Shown in pieces: positions 55,142-63,589 of a stretch of DNA of 64,000 bases. Under the pieces are notes generated by a model. The model worked only from the letters and a program-made list of their open reading frames with translations. It made no database searches and was not told the origin of the DNA. Both the position numbers and the translations under genes were made by a program. Each line of letters starts with the position of its first letter. Position 1 is the first letter of the stretch. Source of the stretch: Faecalicatena contorta (lineage in GTDB: Bacteria > Bacillota > Clostridia > Lachnospirales > Lachnospiraceae); the NCBI RefSeq assembly GCF_021531975.1, contig NZ_JAFBIY010000002.1, forward strand, positions 278,061-342,060, in the 5' to 3' direction.

Positions 55142-55348
55142 ATGCATCAAAATTATACATAGCGTCTCGCACGATTTTCTTCCCATTATGTTTTGGGTGG
55201 TAATCAGACTGGTGCGAGAATTGGAATTCATTCGGCATTTGGAGGTGGAGATTCCTTACCACAGGTGTCAGGTGATGAGGAAGGCCGTTGAACTGAATGC
55301 GATAATTACATTGAATCAACAATAGAAAAATATAGAAAGGGACAGTAA
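55142..55348 (+). pseudogene. Interrupted small reading frame between the AIPR and GHKL genes
   Basis: A single frame from 55142 is broken by TAG at 55160 and TGA at 55289 and ends with TAA at 55346, two bases before the GHKL ATG. The middle reads HYVLGGNQTGARIGIHSAFG, then DSLPQVSGDEEGR; the end reads NYIESTIEKYRKGQ. The tight spacing to the next start is what an operon gene would have, so a cassette gene seems to have decayed here. Not recognised. Confidence 0.45.
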
Positions 55349-55349
55349 G

Positions 55350-57551
55350 ATGATTAGTTGGAATTTCCCAGGCAACCAGGATGGACAGGTAAAAGGCGTT
55401 GCTGATGCAGGTATTGAAAATTTTAATGGAACTGAGCTTTCATCTTTGGCACGAGAAAATTGCCAAAACTCTTTGGATGCTGCATTGGATGATAGTAATC
55501 CAGATGTTCAAGTTGAATTTGAAAGATATTTTGTGTCTACAAATCAGATTCCGGGTATTGTGGAATATCGAAATATCTTGAAAAAATGCAAGACTTTTTG
55601 GGATAGATCGAAGAGTGAAAAAGCTAAACTTTTTTTGAAGGATGCAATTAAAGAGGCAGAAAAGGAGAATACTTTTGTGCTCAGAATCAGTGATTACAAT
55701 ACAACGGGACTTTCAGATCCGTATGCACAATCAGATGATCCTTTTAATTTTAGCTTCGATGGATGGAATGCATTGATAAAAATTGATGGTGGTGCGAACA
55801 AAGGCGATGACAAAGCAGGTGCATTTGGAATTGGTAAAAGTGCTCCATTTAGTAATTCGCATTATAGATTGGTGTTTTACAGAACATACAATCAGAAATA
55901 TGAGCGTGCAGCACAGGGCATTTCAAGATTAATGTCATATCAAGATGGTGCATTAATGACTAGTGGTATTGGTTATTACGGAGAAACAAAAGGAAATAAT
56001 CCAGTAGAGGTAATACCGGAACTTGATAGCATAAATAGAAGATCCGAAGTTGGGACGGATGTCTTTATTTATGGATTTAAGTCAGCAAGCGAGTGGGAAA
56101 CAGAAATTACTGTAGCATTATTGGAAAGTTTTCTTATGTCATTTTTTAATGGGCAGCTTCGGGTAAAGGTACAGGGAAGAGAAATCAATAAAAAATCATT
56201 ACCAGGATATATGGAACGCGTTCATAGAGAACGACCGGGTGCGACCAAAGGAACTTATGGTAATTATCTTGCATTGACGCGAACAAAGGGAGTTCATACA
56301 TATTCACAGGATTTTCATGGTATGGGTACATTAGAATTGAGATTGTTGGTCGACCCGAATGAAAAACTGGACAGAAAAGTTTTGATTGTGAGGAAAGCCG
56401 GAATGAAATTATTCCGGCTTGGAAATATATCCAAGTTGGTTCCCTTTACAGGAATTCTTGAATTAAAGGGAAAAGATTTGAACAGTTATTTCCGTGCTAT
56501 GGAAACAGTTGCTCATGATAATTGGGAACCTGGAAGGCATTCAAATCCGAAGCAGGCAAAAGCATATTATGAGGAAATTAAGGACTGGATTAGAACCATT
56601 GTGGCAGAACTTGCTGAACACACAAGCGATGACGAAATGGATGTCGAGGGTTTAGGCGGTGTTCTTCAAAAAGAGCCGGAGGCAGTGGAAACTGGAGATT
56701 CAGATGATAAACGAGAAAATATTAATGATCATCTAGGAAATATTGATGTATTGGAGCGTCCAACTAAGACTCCATCAAAAGGATTCTTTTATGGAAAAGG
56801 GGATGAAGGCAGCAGTCAATCTACAACCACAAGTGGAACACTTGGAAAGACAGGCGAAGCCGGACTTAGAATTCTGAAAGGAAAAAGAAAGCGAAAAAAA
56901 TTAGATAAACATCGGGGAATTCCAGATCCGAGTGGAAAAGATGTTGTTGTTCAGAAGAAACCGGGTGGAGAAACTAGTTGTCCTCTTAAAAATGTGCGCA
57001 TTATAAAGAAGGGTACAGGGATATATTCACTTAATTTTGAAATACCACATGATGTGGAGTATGGAAGAATTGAACTGGTCACTGTAGGAGAAAATGGGAA
57101 GTCTAATAGGCTTCGTATAACAGATGTTAAGCCGACATCTGGATGTGAAACGGCAAAATTAAATGGAGGCTTTATAGAAACTGCGAATATGACATCTTCT
57201 GGGAAAGTGAAGATTATTGTAATCACTCGAATATTCTCTGATGCAGTAGATGCAATTATGCAAGGTGATGTTCCTACGTTAAATCTTGAAGGAAATATAT
57301 CTGCAGAAGAAGAGGATGTTGATTATTCTGATGATGAAAATACAGATGCTGTTGATACATCAGATATTCCTGAGGTAACATTAGGATGTAAGGTTGTAAT
57401 TCGCAATACAGATAAGGAAACTAAAACATATAAATATGACATGGTAAATGGAATGATGCCTAAAGCGGTTGAAGTGTTTACAGGATGTAAAGTTGGAGAT
57501 GTAATTGAAATGAAGGGAAAAGAATGGAGGATTGAGGATGTAATATTCTGA
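55350..57551 (+). CDS. GHKL (HATPase) family ATPase, MutL/MORC/Hsp90-like, of the defence cassette
   Basis: 733 residues. N-box ARENCQNSLDA (Glu36, Asn37, Asp43), G1 box RISDYNTTGLSD (Asp115...Gly120) and G2 box KAGAFGIGKSAPF (157-164) define a GHKL nucleotide-binding fold without a phospho-accepting histidine. A transducer-like region follows to about 430, then an acidic and Lys/Arg-rich linker, and beta-rich C-terminal modules (LNFEIPHDVEYGRIELV; CKVVIRNTDKETKTYKYD). By analogy with MutL and MORC it may dimerise on ATP and gate a nuclease; that role is inference. Confidence 0.8.
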   Translation: MISWNFPGNQDGQVKGVADAGIENFNGTELSSLARENCQNSLDAALDDSNPDVQVEFERYFVSTNQIPGIVEYRNILKKCKTFWDRSKSEKAKLFLKDAIKEAEKENTFVLRISDYNTTGLSDPYAQSDDPFNFSFDGWNALIKIDGGANKGDDKAGAFGIGKSAPFSNSHYRLVFYRTYNQKYERAAQGISRLMSYQDGALMTSGIGYYGETKGNNPVEVIPELDSINRRSEVGTDVFIYGFKSASEWETEITVALLESFLMSFFNGQLRVKVQGREINKKSLPGYMERVHRERPGATKGTYGNYLALTRTKGVHTYSQDFHGMGTLELRLLVDPNEKLDRKVLIVRKAGMKLFRLGNISKLVPFTGILELKGKDLNSYFRAMETVAHDNWEPGRHSNPKQAKAYYEEIKDWIRTIVAELAEHTSDDEMDVEGLGGVLQKEPEAVETGDSDDKRENINDHLGNIDVLERPTKTPSKGFFYGKGDEGSSQSTTTSGTLGKTGEAGLRILKGKRKRKKLDKHRGIPDPSGKDVVVQKKPGGETSCPLKNVRIIKKGTGIYSLNFEIPHDVEYGRIELVTVGENGKSNRLRITDVKPTSGCETAKLNGGFIETANMTSSGKVKIIVITRIFSDAVDAIMQGDVPTLNLEGNISAEEEDVDYSDDENTDAVDTSDIPEVTLGCKVVIRNTDKETKTYKYDMVNGMMPKAVEVFTGCKVGDVIEMKGKEWRIEDVIF

Positions 57552-57631
57552 ATCTAAAATGATTAAATTTTGTTGAGGAATAGAATACTGGCATACATCG
57601 GAAAATATTAAGAAATAGTGAAGGTACAATT

Positions 57632-58714
57632 ATGACAAAATCGGAAAAAATAACAGGTATGATTTCTGAAAGATACTTTCTCCCCCAATATATATATGCG
57701 GATGTTTATGCAAAAGAAAATAAGCAGGAAAAAGAATTCTGTGATTGTCTTATTGAATTTTCATCAGTTTATATTGTTATTCAAATTAAGGAACGAAATG
57801 ACAGTGCTGCAGGAAGTAATGAACAATGGTTCGAAAAGAAAGTTGTTAAAAAAGCAAAATCTCAGCTGAAAGATACTTTTTCTTATTATAAAAATTCAGC
57901 GAATCATATTTTTTCAAAGAGTTCAGACCTTGTGTTGGACAGAAATAAAGAATTGTTGCCAGTGATAGTGTTTTTGAATAATGACTTGACTGAATACAAA
58001 AGAACTATTTATTCGAAATCTCTTAATTTGGTGATTAATATCTTTAGTATTTCGGATTTTGAAGTGATGCTACAAACACTTAAGTTGCCATATGATATTA
58101 TTTCGTATCTAGTATATAGACTTGCATTTGAATCTACAGAAAATAAAAAACTTATTTTAGATAAGGTGAATGAAGATTTTGCAATCCTGTTATCACCTCG
58201 AACAGAACATGATTATTCATATATGTTTTTGGCAAGAAACTATTATAAACATATTTTGAGACATGAGCTAAATGAAGAAAACATTGCCTATTATAATGAA
58301 TTGATTTCACAGCTGAACATTTCGGCTGGATGTCAGCGAAGTAAATTTATCGAAGGATTACTTTGTGTAGATTATTATAGGGCAGATAAAATATCAAAGA
58401 ATTGGATTAAGTTACTGGATTTGGCTAAAAAAGATGAATTTGTTTTCCCGTATACGATTACTATAGAAGACAGAGTCTATATGTTTATGATAAGACCAAA
58501 TAGAATGTCAGAGGCGGAATTCAAGCAATATTTAGAATATTTACTAATTTATAGAAAGTACATAGATAAAGCAAACATTGCTCATCTTATTCTGATCAGC
58601 TATGCGCAACAGGAAAGATGGAGTATCGAAATAGGAGACGTTGATTTAAATAACTTGATTAGATACGATGAACTGGTTGATAAAGTTGTAGAGGCAATAG
58701 AATCAAAGAAATAG
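57632..58714 (+). CDS. Putative PD-(D/E)xK-type nuclease of the defence cassette
   Basis: 360 residues. Near the N-terminus EFCDCLIEFSSVYIVIQIKER gives Asp38 and, 13 residues on, Gln51-Ile-Lys53, the spacing of a PD-(D/E)xK core with a QxK variant. The first 180 residues look alpha/beta, with INIFSISDFEVMLQTL after it, and the rest is helical (NYYKHILRHELNEENIAYYNELI). No family name recognised. Third gene of the operon, 80 bases after the ATPase, and followed by strong terminators. The nuclease call rests on this motif only. Confidence 0.55.
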   Translation: MTKSEKITGMISERYFLPQYIYADVYAKENKQEKEFCDCLIEFSSVYIVIQIKERNDSAAGSNEQWFEKKVVKKAKSQLKDTFSYYKNSANHIFSKSSDLVLDRNKELLPVIVFLNNDLTEYKRTIYSKSLNLVINIFSISDFEVMLQTLKLPYDIISYLVYRLAFESTENKKLILDKVNEDFAILLSPRTEHDYSYMFLARNYYKHILRHELNEENIAYYNELISQLNISAGCQRSKFIEGLLCVDYYRADKISKNWIKLLDLAKKDEFVFPYTITIEDRVYMFMIRPNRMSEAEFKQYLEYLLIYRKYIDKANIAHLILISYAQQERWSIEIGDVDLNNLIRYDELVDKVVEAIESKK

Positions 58715-58980
58715 CGTTTGCTATTAGAAGAAACTATTATGGAACATGATCTAAAAGAGTGTGGAAAGTGTATTCAACAATTTCATAAAGAGCATGGTTT
58801 TGTAGGAACAGCTTGCTAAAAAATCAAATATCAGACTAAAGATAGTTGTAAAGAGTGAACGTTGACTGCGTAGATCATATGTGGATTTTCTTTTTTAAAT
58901 TTCAGAAATTTTGAGTGTTTCAAAGAATTATCTTATGTTTGGTGTTCATGCAGAAAAAGAGAATTAGAATAACCATTTTG

Positions 58981-59016
58981 AAACCACTGGAGTAGAAAAT
59001 ACTCTGGTGGTTTTTA
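58981..59016 (+). terminator. Terminator of the defence cassette
   Basis: AAACCACTGGAGTA pairs with TACTCTGGTGGTTT (two wobbles) around GAAAA, followed by TTTTTAT. Confidence 0.85.
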
Positions 59017-59020
59017 TACG

Positions 59021-59075
59021 TCTATGGACTTATAGGGGATATTAACATTGCGCATCAGTCCATAGATTTTTTTGC
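59021..59075 (+). terminator. Second terminator-like inverted repeat
   Basis: TCTATGGACT (59021-59030) pairs perfectly with AGTCCATAGA (59057-59066) across a 26-base loop, then a T run. It lies at the boundary between the cassette and the ssb fragment. Confidence 0.6.
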
Positions 59076-59090
59076 TCAAATTAAAGTTGT

Positions 59091-59228
59091 TATACCACAG
59101 AGGTCGTTGTAGATGAGCATTATTTTGCGGAAGGCAAAGCAGCTGAAGTAGATAATACGCAGGAAACAAAAACAGACAGTGAGGGATTCATGGAAGTTCC
59201 GGAAGGTGAGGAATTACCGTTTGAATAA
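59091..59228 (+). pseudogene. C-terminal fragment of an element-borne single-stranded DNA-binding protein
   Basis: 46 codons in frame to a TAA: YTTEVVVDEHYFAEGK, an acidic linker, and the conserved tip GFMEVPEGEELPFE. This is the last strand and tail of an SSB; everything upstream is missing and a terminator sits directly before it. It differs from the chromosomal SSB tail (DGIDEELPFN), so it belongs to the mobile element. Confidence 0.8.
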
Positions 59229-59380
59229 TCTCTGAAGCAAGGCTGAAGAGCGCACTTATATACTTTTAGCAAAGTATGTGCGTTCTCCGAAGGAAACCGT
59301 TCTGAAAGCTATTTCAGAAAAGGTTTTGCGGATTAGAAATCCGATGAAGAGAAAGGTTTTTAAAGAAAGGTTATTTACAT

Positions 59381-59731
59381 ATGGCAAGAAAGAAATCATT
59401 TGAAGAGTATCGAGAAGAAAATTTAAGAGAACAGGAAAAAATCAAACAGCAGATTGAAGATGCAAGATTAAAACAGTTGCAGGCAGAGCATTGTATTCAA
59501 CGGGCAGAAAATCAGATCGGTTACCAGAGAAAGAAAAAAGATAAGGCCAGAGTACATCGTCTGATTACAAAGGGTGCTGCGATTGAAGCAATTTGCAAAG
59601 ATACACAGTATCTGATGGAATCGGAGTTTTATGAATTGATGGATGAAGTGTTGAATATTCCAGAGCTGCAGTTTCATTTGCGTGTAGCCGATATGGTACA
59701 GGGAAGAATGGGAATTGTAGAGGAGGAGTAA
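59381..59731 (+). CDS. DUF3847 family mobile-element protein
   Basis: 116 residues, Lys/Glu/Arg-rich helical N-terminus (FEEYREENLREQEKIKQQIED) with a VHRLITKGAAIEAICKDT segment. DUF3847 proteins regularly precede MobA/MobL relaxase genes in Lachnospiraceae mobilisable elements, as here (1-base gap). Probably an accessory of the relaxosome; inference from context. Confidence 0.8.
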   Translation: MARKKSFEEYREENLREQEKIKQQIEDARLKQLQAEHCIQRAENQIGYQRKKKDKARVHRLITKGAAIEAICKDTQYLMESEFYELMDEVLNIPELQFHLRVADMVQGRMGIVEEE

Positions 59732-59732
59732 T

Positions 59733-60635
59733 TTGGGGTGTTATCATTTTCATTTAACGCAGCTATCCAGAGGACATGGACAGTCAGCAATTGCAAGTGC
59801 GGCGTATCGTTCCGGTGAAAAACTTTACAGTAGTTATTATGGCGAAGTGAATGATTACACAAGAAAAGGTGGAGTGATTCTTTCAGAAATTCATTTGCCC
59901 GATCATGCTCCTGAAAGATTTAAAGACAGAGAAACTCTCTGGAATGAACTGGAGTGGGAAGAGTCAAATAAGAAAGCACAGCTGGCACACAGTTTTGATA
60001 TTGCTTTTATGAATGAATTTTCTATGGAAGAAAATATCGAACTGGCAAGAAGATTCGTCCGGGAACAGTTGGTTAGTCGAGGTATGATTGTAGATCTGGC
60101 GATTCATGATCCAAAGCGATTAGATGATAAAGAACCAAATCCTCACATGCATATCATGGTTCCAATCCGTCCTTTGAAGGAAGATGGTACATGGGATGTA
60201 AAGCAGAAAAAGATTCCGATTCTGAAAGAAGATGGGACACCGGTTTTAAATAAAAATGGCAAACCAAAAATGAAAGCTGTGCCGGTAAATGATTGGAGCA
60301 GTAAGGAAACTTTGACGGAGCTTCGAAAAGCATGGGCGAATCTGTGCAACGAGCTCTATGAAGAAAAAGGTTTGCCACAAAGAGTAGACTGGCGTTCTTA
60401 TGAGGAACTTGGTGTGAATCAGATTCCAACAGTTCACGAAGGACCATCGGTTCGAGCTATGGAAGCAAAAGGGATGGAAACTGCTCTTGGAAGCCTGAAT
60501 CGGATGATCCGTAAATTTAATCAGATGCTTCAAGATGCAAAAGAACTTTTGTGGAAAGCAATGTTTCAGGAAGGTCAGCTTCAGGAAAAAATGATGCTTA
60601 CAAAGAAACCTACCATTGCAGAGTATTTGATCTGA
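59733..60635 (+). pseudogene. MobA/MobL relaxase, truncated (TTG start)
   Basis: 300 residues remain of a protein normally well above 400. TTG start after GAGGAGG. Relaxase features: YHFHLTQLSRGHGQSAIASAAYRSG, then NPHMHIMVPIRPL (the HxH metal site) and TLTELRKAWANLCNELYEE. The family sequence runs to KKPTIAEYL (60629) and then stops abruptly at an inverted junction. The catalytic domain is present, but loss of the C-terminus probably ends mobilisation. Confidence 0.85.
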
Positions 60636-60862
60636 AATGCAGGTCTTACCACACCTCGAATGGTATGAATGGTGCTGTATTTCTTACCATTTTCCTGCAA
60701 CTCAATCAACCACAGCTTAGCATCAGAAATACGAATCTCATCAATAAATCTTTCTCCAAACGGATCCTTTTTCAAGGTATTTATCACTGTCTTATAACCG
60801 GCTCTGGTACTTTCACGCACACCCTGCTTTTGCTTGATGTAACGCTCTATTATGTTCTATTC
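60632..60862 (-). pseudogene. Tyrosine integrase fragment, core-binding (SAM-like) domain
   Basis: On the minus strand a frame reads ERYIKQKQGVRESTRAGYKT, NTLKKDPFGERFIDEI, SDAKLWLIELQENGKKYSTI and RGVVRPAFQ, the core DNA-binding domain of Tn916-type integrases. It begins after stops near 60865 and ends at 60632, where it meets the relaxase sequence head-on. The N-terminal arm domain and the catalytic domain are missing here. Confidence 0.8.
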
Positions 60863-60933
60863 CCCTTTGGCAACTGGCAGGCAGGCAAGGTATCTGGGAA
60901 TTCTTGCCATCCTGACCAGTTCCTTTGCCAAAC

Positions 60934-62106
60934 TCACTTCTTAAGACAAACTGTTTTCTTGGAATTCTCGAATCCATAATCCAGTTCGTCTTCTAATTTT
61001 CTTCTTGCATCTCGCATGGTTCGATCTGAGATTTTAAGTTTCTTGCCCTCTGCATCCAAATCTGCCACGTACATAAGATTTCTGGTTATCAGGATTTGTC
61101 TTATTAATTTCATTGCCTGCTCCAACTTCGTCTCCTTCTGCTTTCCAGCTTTTCCTGACATCAATTCCTGCTCAGTGATTTCATATTCACCAATCCACTC
61201 TAACTTACTGTTTTCCAATGTAAATGCTACCGGTGTAGGTTTTGGTGCCAATGAACTCTTTGTTTGAATCACTACTCGTACATCCCTTTCGGTTTCTTTT
61301 TCCACCTTTCCTACTAACAAAATGCTTCTTACCGCAGCTGAAATATCTACCGATCCAAGACCTCTATAATTGGCATGTGTTCCGGCATTCTTATTCAAGT
61401 GTCCAATCAGAACAATTGCTGCGCCGGTTCGTTCTGCTACTCCCCCTAAATATCGAAACAATGGACGAATCTCATTTGCTCTGTTCATATCCACATCCGG
61501 TCCAAGATAAGCCTGAATAGGATCCATGATAAGAAGCTTTACATTGTTCTGCTTAATTGCCAGTTCCAATCTCGGATCAGTAAGAGACAGCATGGCATCA
61601 TCTTCTACAATGACACGCACACGTTCCATATCTGCCCCACATTTCATCAACCTCGGTTTAATCGTATCTCCAATTCCATCTTCTGCAGTCTGGTAAAACA
61701 CATTGAAAGAATCCATCGGGAGCTCGTTGGGCAGTTCCTTTCGATTGGTACATGCTGCAGCCAGATGCATGGCAAGCCATGTTTTTCCCTGTCCCGGATC
61801 ACCCTGAATCAAAGTAACCTTTCCAAACGGAATAAATGGATACCATAACCACTCCACTACCGTCTCTTTAATTTCTGTCATCTTTCTGACTGGAATTATT
61901 TTTTCACTAAAGCCCCGAAGTTCCACATTCGATATGTAGTACTTCTCGCCCGGATCTCCACTTCTATTTACCAGCACTTCGTTCCAGTCCTTTCTACTCG
62001 GCACCAGTTGATTCACAGCATATCGTGACGGAATCACATCAAATAACTTTGCGCAGGCCTCGTGTCCAGCTTTATCATTATCCAGACAGAGAATAATCTG
62101 TTCCAC
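60934..62106 (-). pseudogene. TOPRIM/AAA ATPase (RepA-like) of the mobile element, 5' truncated
   Basis: About 390 residues remain. A TOPRIM-like remnant IILCLDNDKAG (DxD) and RKDWNEVLVNR are followed by a RecA-like/AAA_25 ATPase: Walker A LIQGDPGQGKTW, Walker B LLIMDPIQAYLG, and AAIVLIGHLNKN. It likely served element replication. An apparent ATG at 62151 arises only by reading antisense through the integrase end (62107-62208), so the natural N-terminus is lost. Confidence 0.75.
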
Positions 62107-62208
62107 ATGGGACATGCGGATATCAGTGTTACTCTTAACACATATACCCATGTAAGATTTGAAGATGCGAAGGAAGAATTACAGAAACTAAAGTTAGTCA
62201 ATGCCTAG
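62107..62208 (+). pseudogene. Tyrosine integrase fragment, C-terminal end
   Basis: Plus-strand codons read MGHADISVTLNTYTHVRFED, then AKEELQKLKLVNA and TAG at 62206. This contains the last catalytic His and the nucleophilic Tyr of tyrosine recombinases plus the usual tail. Nothing upstream on this strand matches; the preceding sequence is the antisense of the TOPRIM gene. Confidence 0.85.
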
Positions 62209-62266
62209 TGTTTTAGACTTTTTTAAGGGATTTCATCCATGGCAGACTAACTGTGGGAAAACCAGT

Positions 62267-62290
62267 TGAATTTCCCACACTTTTCCCACA
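62267..62290 (+). repeat. 24-bp direct repeat, right copy of island end
   Basis: Identical to 52986-53009. An inverted GTGGGAAAA block lies just before (62253-62261), making a cluster of putative integrase arm sites between the integrase end and the phosphatase gene. Confidence 0.75.
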
Positions 62291-62418
62291 CTCAAAGGAA
62301 AAAATATGCAAAATCTTGCTAAGATACGCCAGGAGAGTATGAAAACATGAAAATGCTCAAACCCTTGGAAATACGGCATTTCTTGGCAAAATCGAGCAAA
62401 ATATGGAGGTTGAAACAC

Positions 62419-62897
62419 ATGATAAAAATACTTTTCATCTGCCACGGTAATATCTGCCGCTCACCAATGGCTGAATTTATATTCAAAGACATGGTACAGA
62501 AACAGAGTATTTCTGACCGTTTTATAATCGCTTCTGCCGCTACCAGCTCCGAAGAAATCTCTGGAATGGAATTGGTAATCCTGTATATCCACCGGCACGC
62601 GAAGAACTTGCAAAACATGGTATAAGCTGTGCTGGTAAACGCGCAGTACAGCTTACAAAAAGCGACTATGATAAATATGACTTTATCCTGGGGATGGACT
62701 CCTACAATATGCGAAATATGAACCGTATACTAGGCAGGGATCCAAAGCATAAAGTACACTCTCTTCTTAGTTTTTCTGAACATCCAAGAGATATTGCAGA
62801 TCCATGGTACAATGGGAATTTTGACAGGACATATGCGGATATTAAAGAAGGCTGCGAATGTTTCCTTCAGTATCTCTATGATCTAAAACTTATATAA
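62419..62897 (+). pseudogene. Low-molecular-weight protein tyrosine phosphatase, frameshifted
   Basis: Starts MIKILFICHGNICRSPMAEF, a P-loop of the CxxxxxR type with C and R separated by the expected distance, after TGGAGG. Near 62559-62562 the sequence ATCTCTGG has an extra TC compared with ATCTGG. Removing it restores EEIWNGIGNPVYPPAREEL and an open frame through FILGMDSYN, HPRDIADPWYNGNFD to TAA at 62895. That gives 158 residues, the family length. As it stands the protein ends early, losing the Asp of DPWY. The 5' end is supplied by the island. Confidence 0.85.
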
Positions 62898-62904
62898 TAT
62901 GAAA

Positions 62905-62935
62905 AACTGTAGGTCAGATGACTTACAGTTTTTTT
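62905..62935 (+). terminator. Terminator after the phosphatase gene
   Basis: AACTGTAGGT pairs with ACTTACAGTT, followed by seven T residues. Its 3' arm holds the stop codon of the opposite YgjV-like gene. Confidence 0.8.
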
Positions 62936-63432
62936 GATGCCCTTGAAACACGATACAAAGATTGGATACATATTATACCTGTCACCAATTGAGCGATTCC
63001 TGAAGAGAAATCCCATATAATGAAGAAATACATGCACCAGATTATCGTATTGATTAAAAGAAATATTTTGACGTGTATAACATCTGAATAATAATAGTTT
63101 CCAATTGTCCAGATTAAAGTAGCCAGGATTGGAAGCCAGCCGACAACTCCCTTTGTATTTGCAATCATTCCACCGACAGTAATTACAATACTTATTCCCA
63201 GCATCCACACCCTACTATACTTATTCCGCATAATCAATATATTTCGGAATATCGCCAGCAATAATGTAATAAGACCTGTCCATGATCCAAACACTACTGA
63301 CGAGAGACACAAGATCGCATTTTCAGCTATCTGATAAACATATATCTTCCTGGCATCTGTTGTATAACATCCCAGAAAAAGCATAATTGCCGCTGCAAAT
63401 GAAATCATATTACCTAACAAGATCCTGTTCAT
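62923..63432 (-). CDS. YgjV family inner-membrane protein
   Basis: 169 residues with four to six hydrophobic helices (ISFAAAIMLFLGCY, GLITLLLAIFRNILIM, WMLGISIVITVGGMIA, LIWTIGNYYYSDV). The NILIMRNKYS and LPILATLIWTIGNY segments fit the YgjV (Imp-YgjV) family. Function unknown. Bounded on both sides by nearly identical hairpins. Confidence 0.8.
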   Translation of the reverse strand: MNRILLGNMISFAAAIMLFLGCYTTDARKIYVYQIAENAILCLSSVVFGSWTGLITLLLAIFRNILIMRNKYSRVWMLGISIVITVGGMIANTKGVVGWLPILATLIWTIGNYYYSDVIHVKIFLLINTIIWCMYFFIIWDFSSGIAQLVTGIICIQSLYRVSRASKKL

Positions 63433-63466
63433 TTTCTCTCTCCAAATGTAAATATACTCATGTAAA

Positions 63467-63496
63467 AATCCTGTAAGTCAGTTGACCTACAGGATT
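63467..63496 (-). terminator. Terminator of the rRNA/tRNA-Asn operon
   Basis: AATCCTGTAAGTCA pairs with TGACCTACAGGATT; on the minus strand TTTTTACATG follows, 6 bases after tRNA-Asn. Confidence 0.8.
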
Positions 63497-63501
63497 CTTA
63501 A

Positions 63502-63573
63502 CTCCCCGAGTTGGGTTCGAACCAACGACCCTTCGGTTAACAGCCGAATGCTCTACCGCTGAGCTATCGAGGA
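63502..63573 (-). tRNA. tRNA-Asn (GTT)
   Basis: 72 bases: acceptor TCCTCGA/TCGGGGA, D arm GCTCAGCGGTAGAGC, anticodon loop CTGTTAA (GTT), T arm GTTGGTTCGAACCCAAC. Discriminator G; no encoded CCA. It follows the 23S rRNA gene on the same strand. Confidence 0.97.
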
Positions 63574-63589
63574 ATACATATATAATTAT

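Larger units (their letters stand above)
58715..59090. other. Non-coding cassette end with a short relic frame
   Basis: A 26-codon frame at 58739-58819 (MEHDLKECGKCIQQFHKEHG...) looks like a fragment. The rest is AT-rich with two terminators and no gene. Confidence 0.5.

Noticed and set aside
53901..58714. Type II restriction-modification system
   Set aside because: No methyltransferase motifs (DPPY/NPPY or the PCQ-ENV set of C5 methylases) are present in any of the cassette genes or the decayed spacer.
60581..60820. 79-codon minus-strand frame as an intact small gene
   Set aside because: Its first 60 residues are an internal piece of an integrase and its last residues come from antisense relaxase sequence; it is a junction artefact.
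62101..62151. Start of the TOPRIM/AAA gene at the ATG at 62151
   Set aside because: The first 15 or so codons are the antisense of the integrase C-terminus, so this cannot be the natural N-terminus.
62233..62618. Minus-strand frames opposite the phosphatase gene and right island end
   Set aside because: They run antisense to a recognisable phosphatase gene and the repeat cluster, with no ribosome sites.
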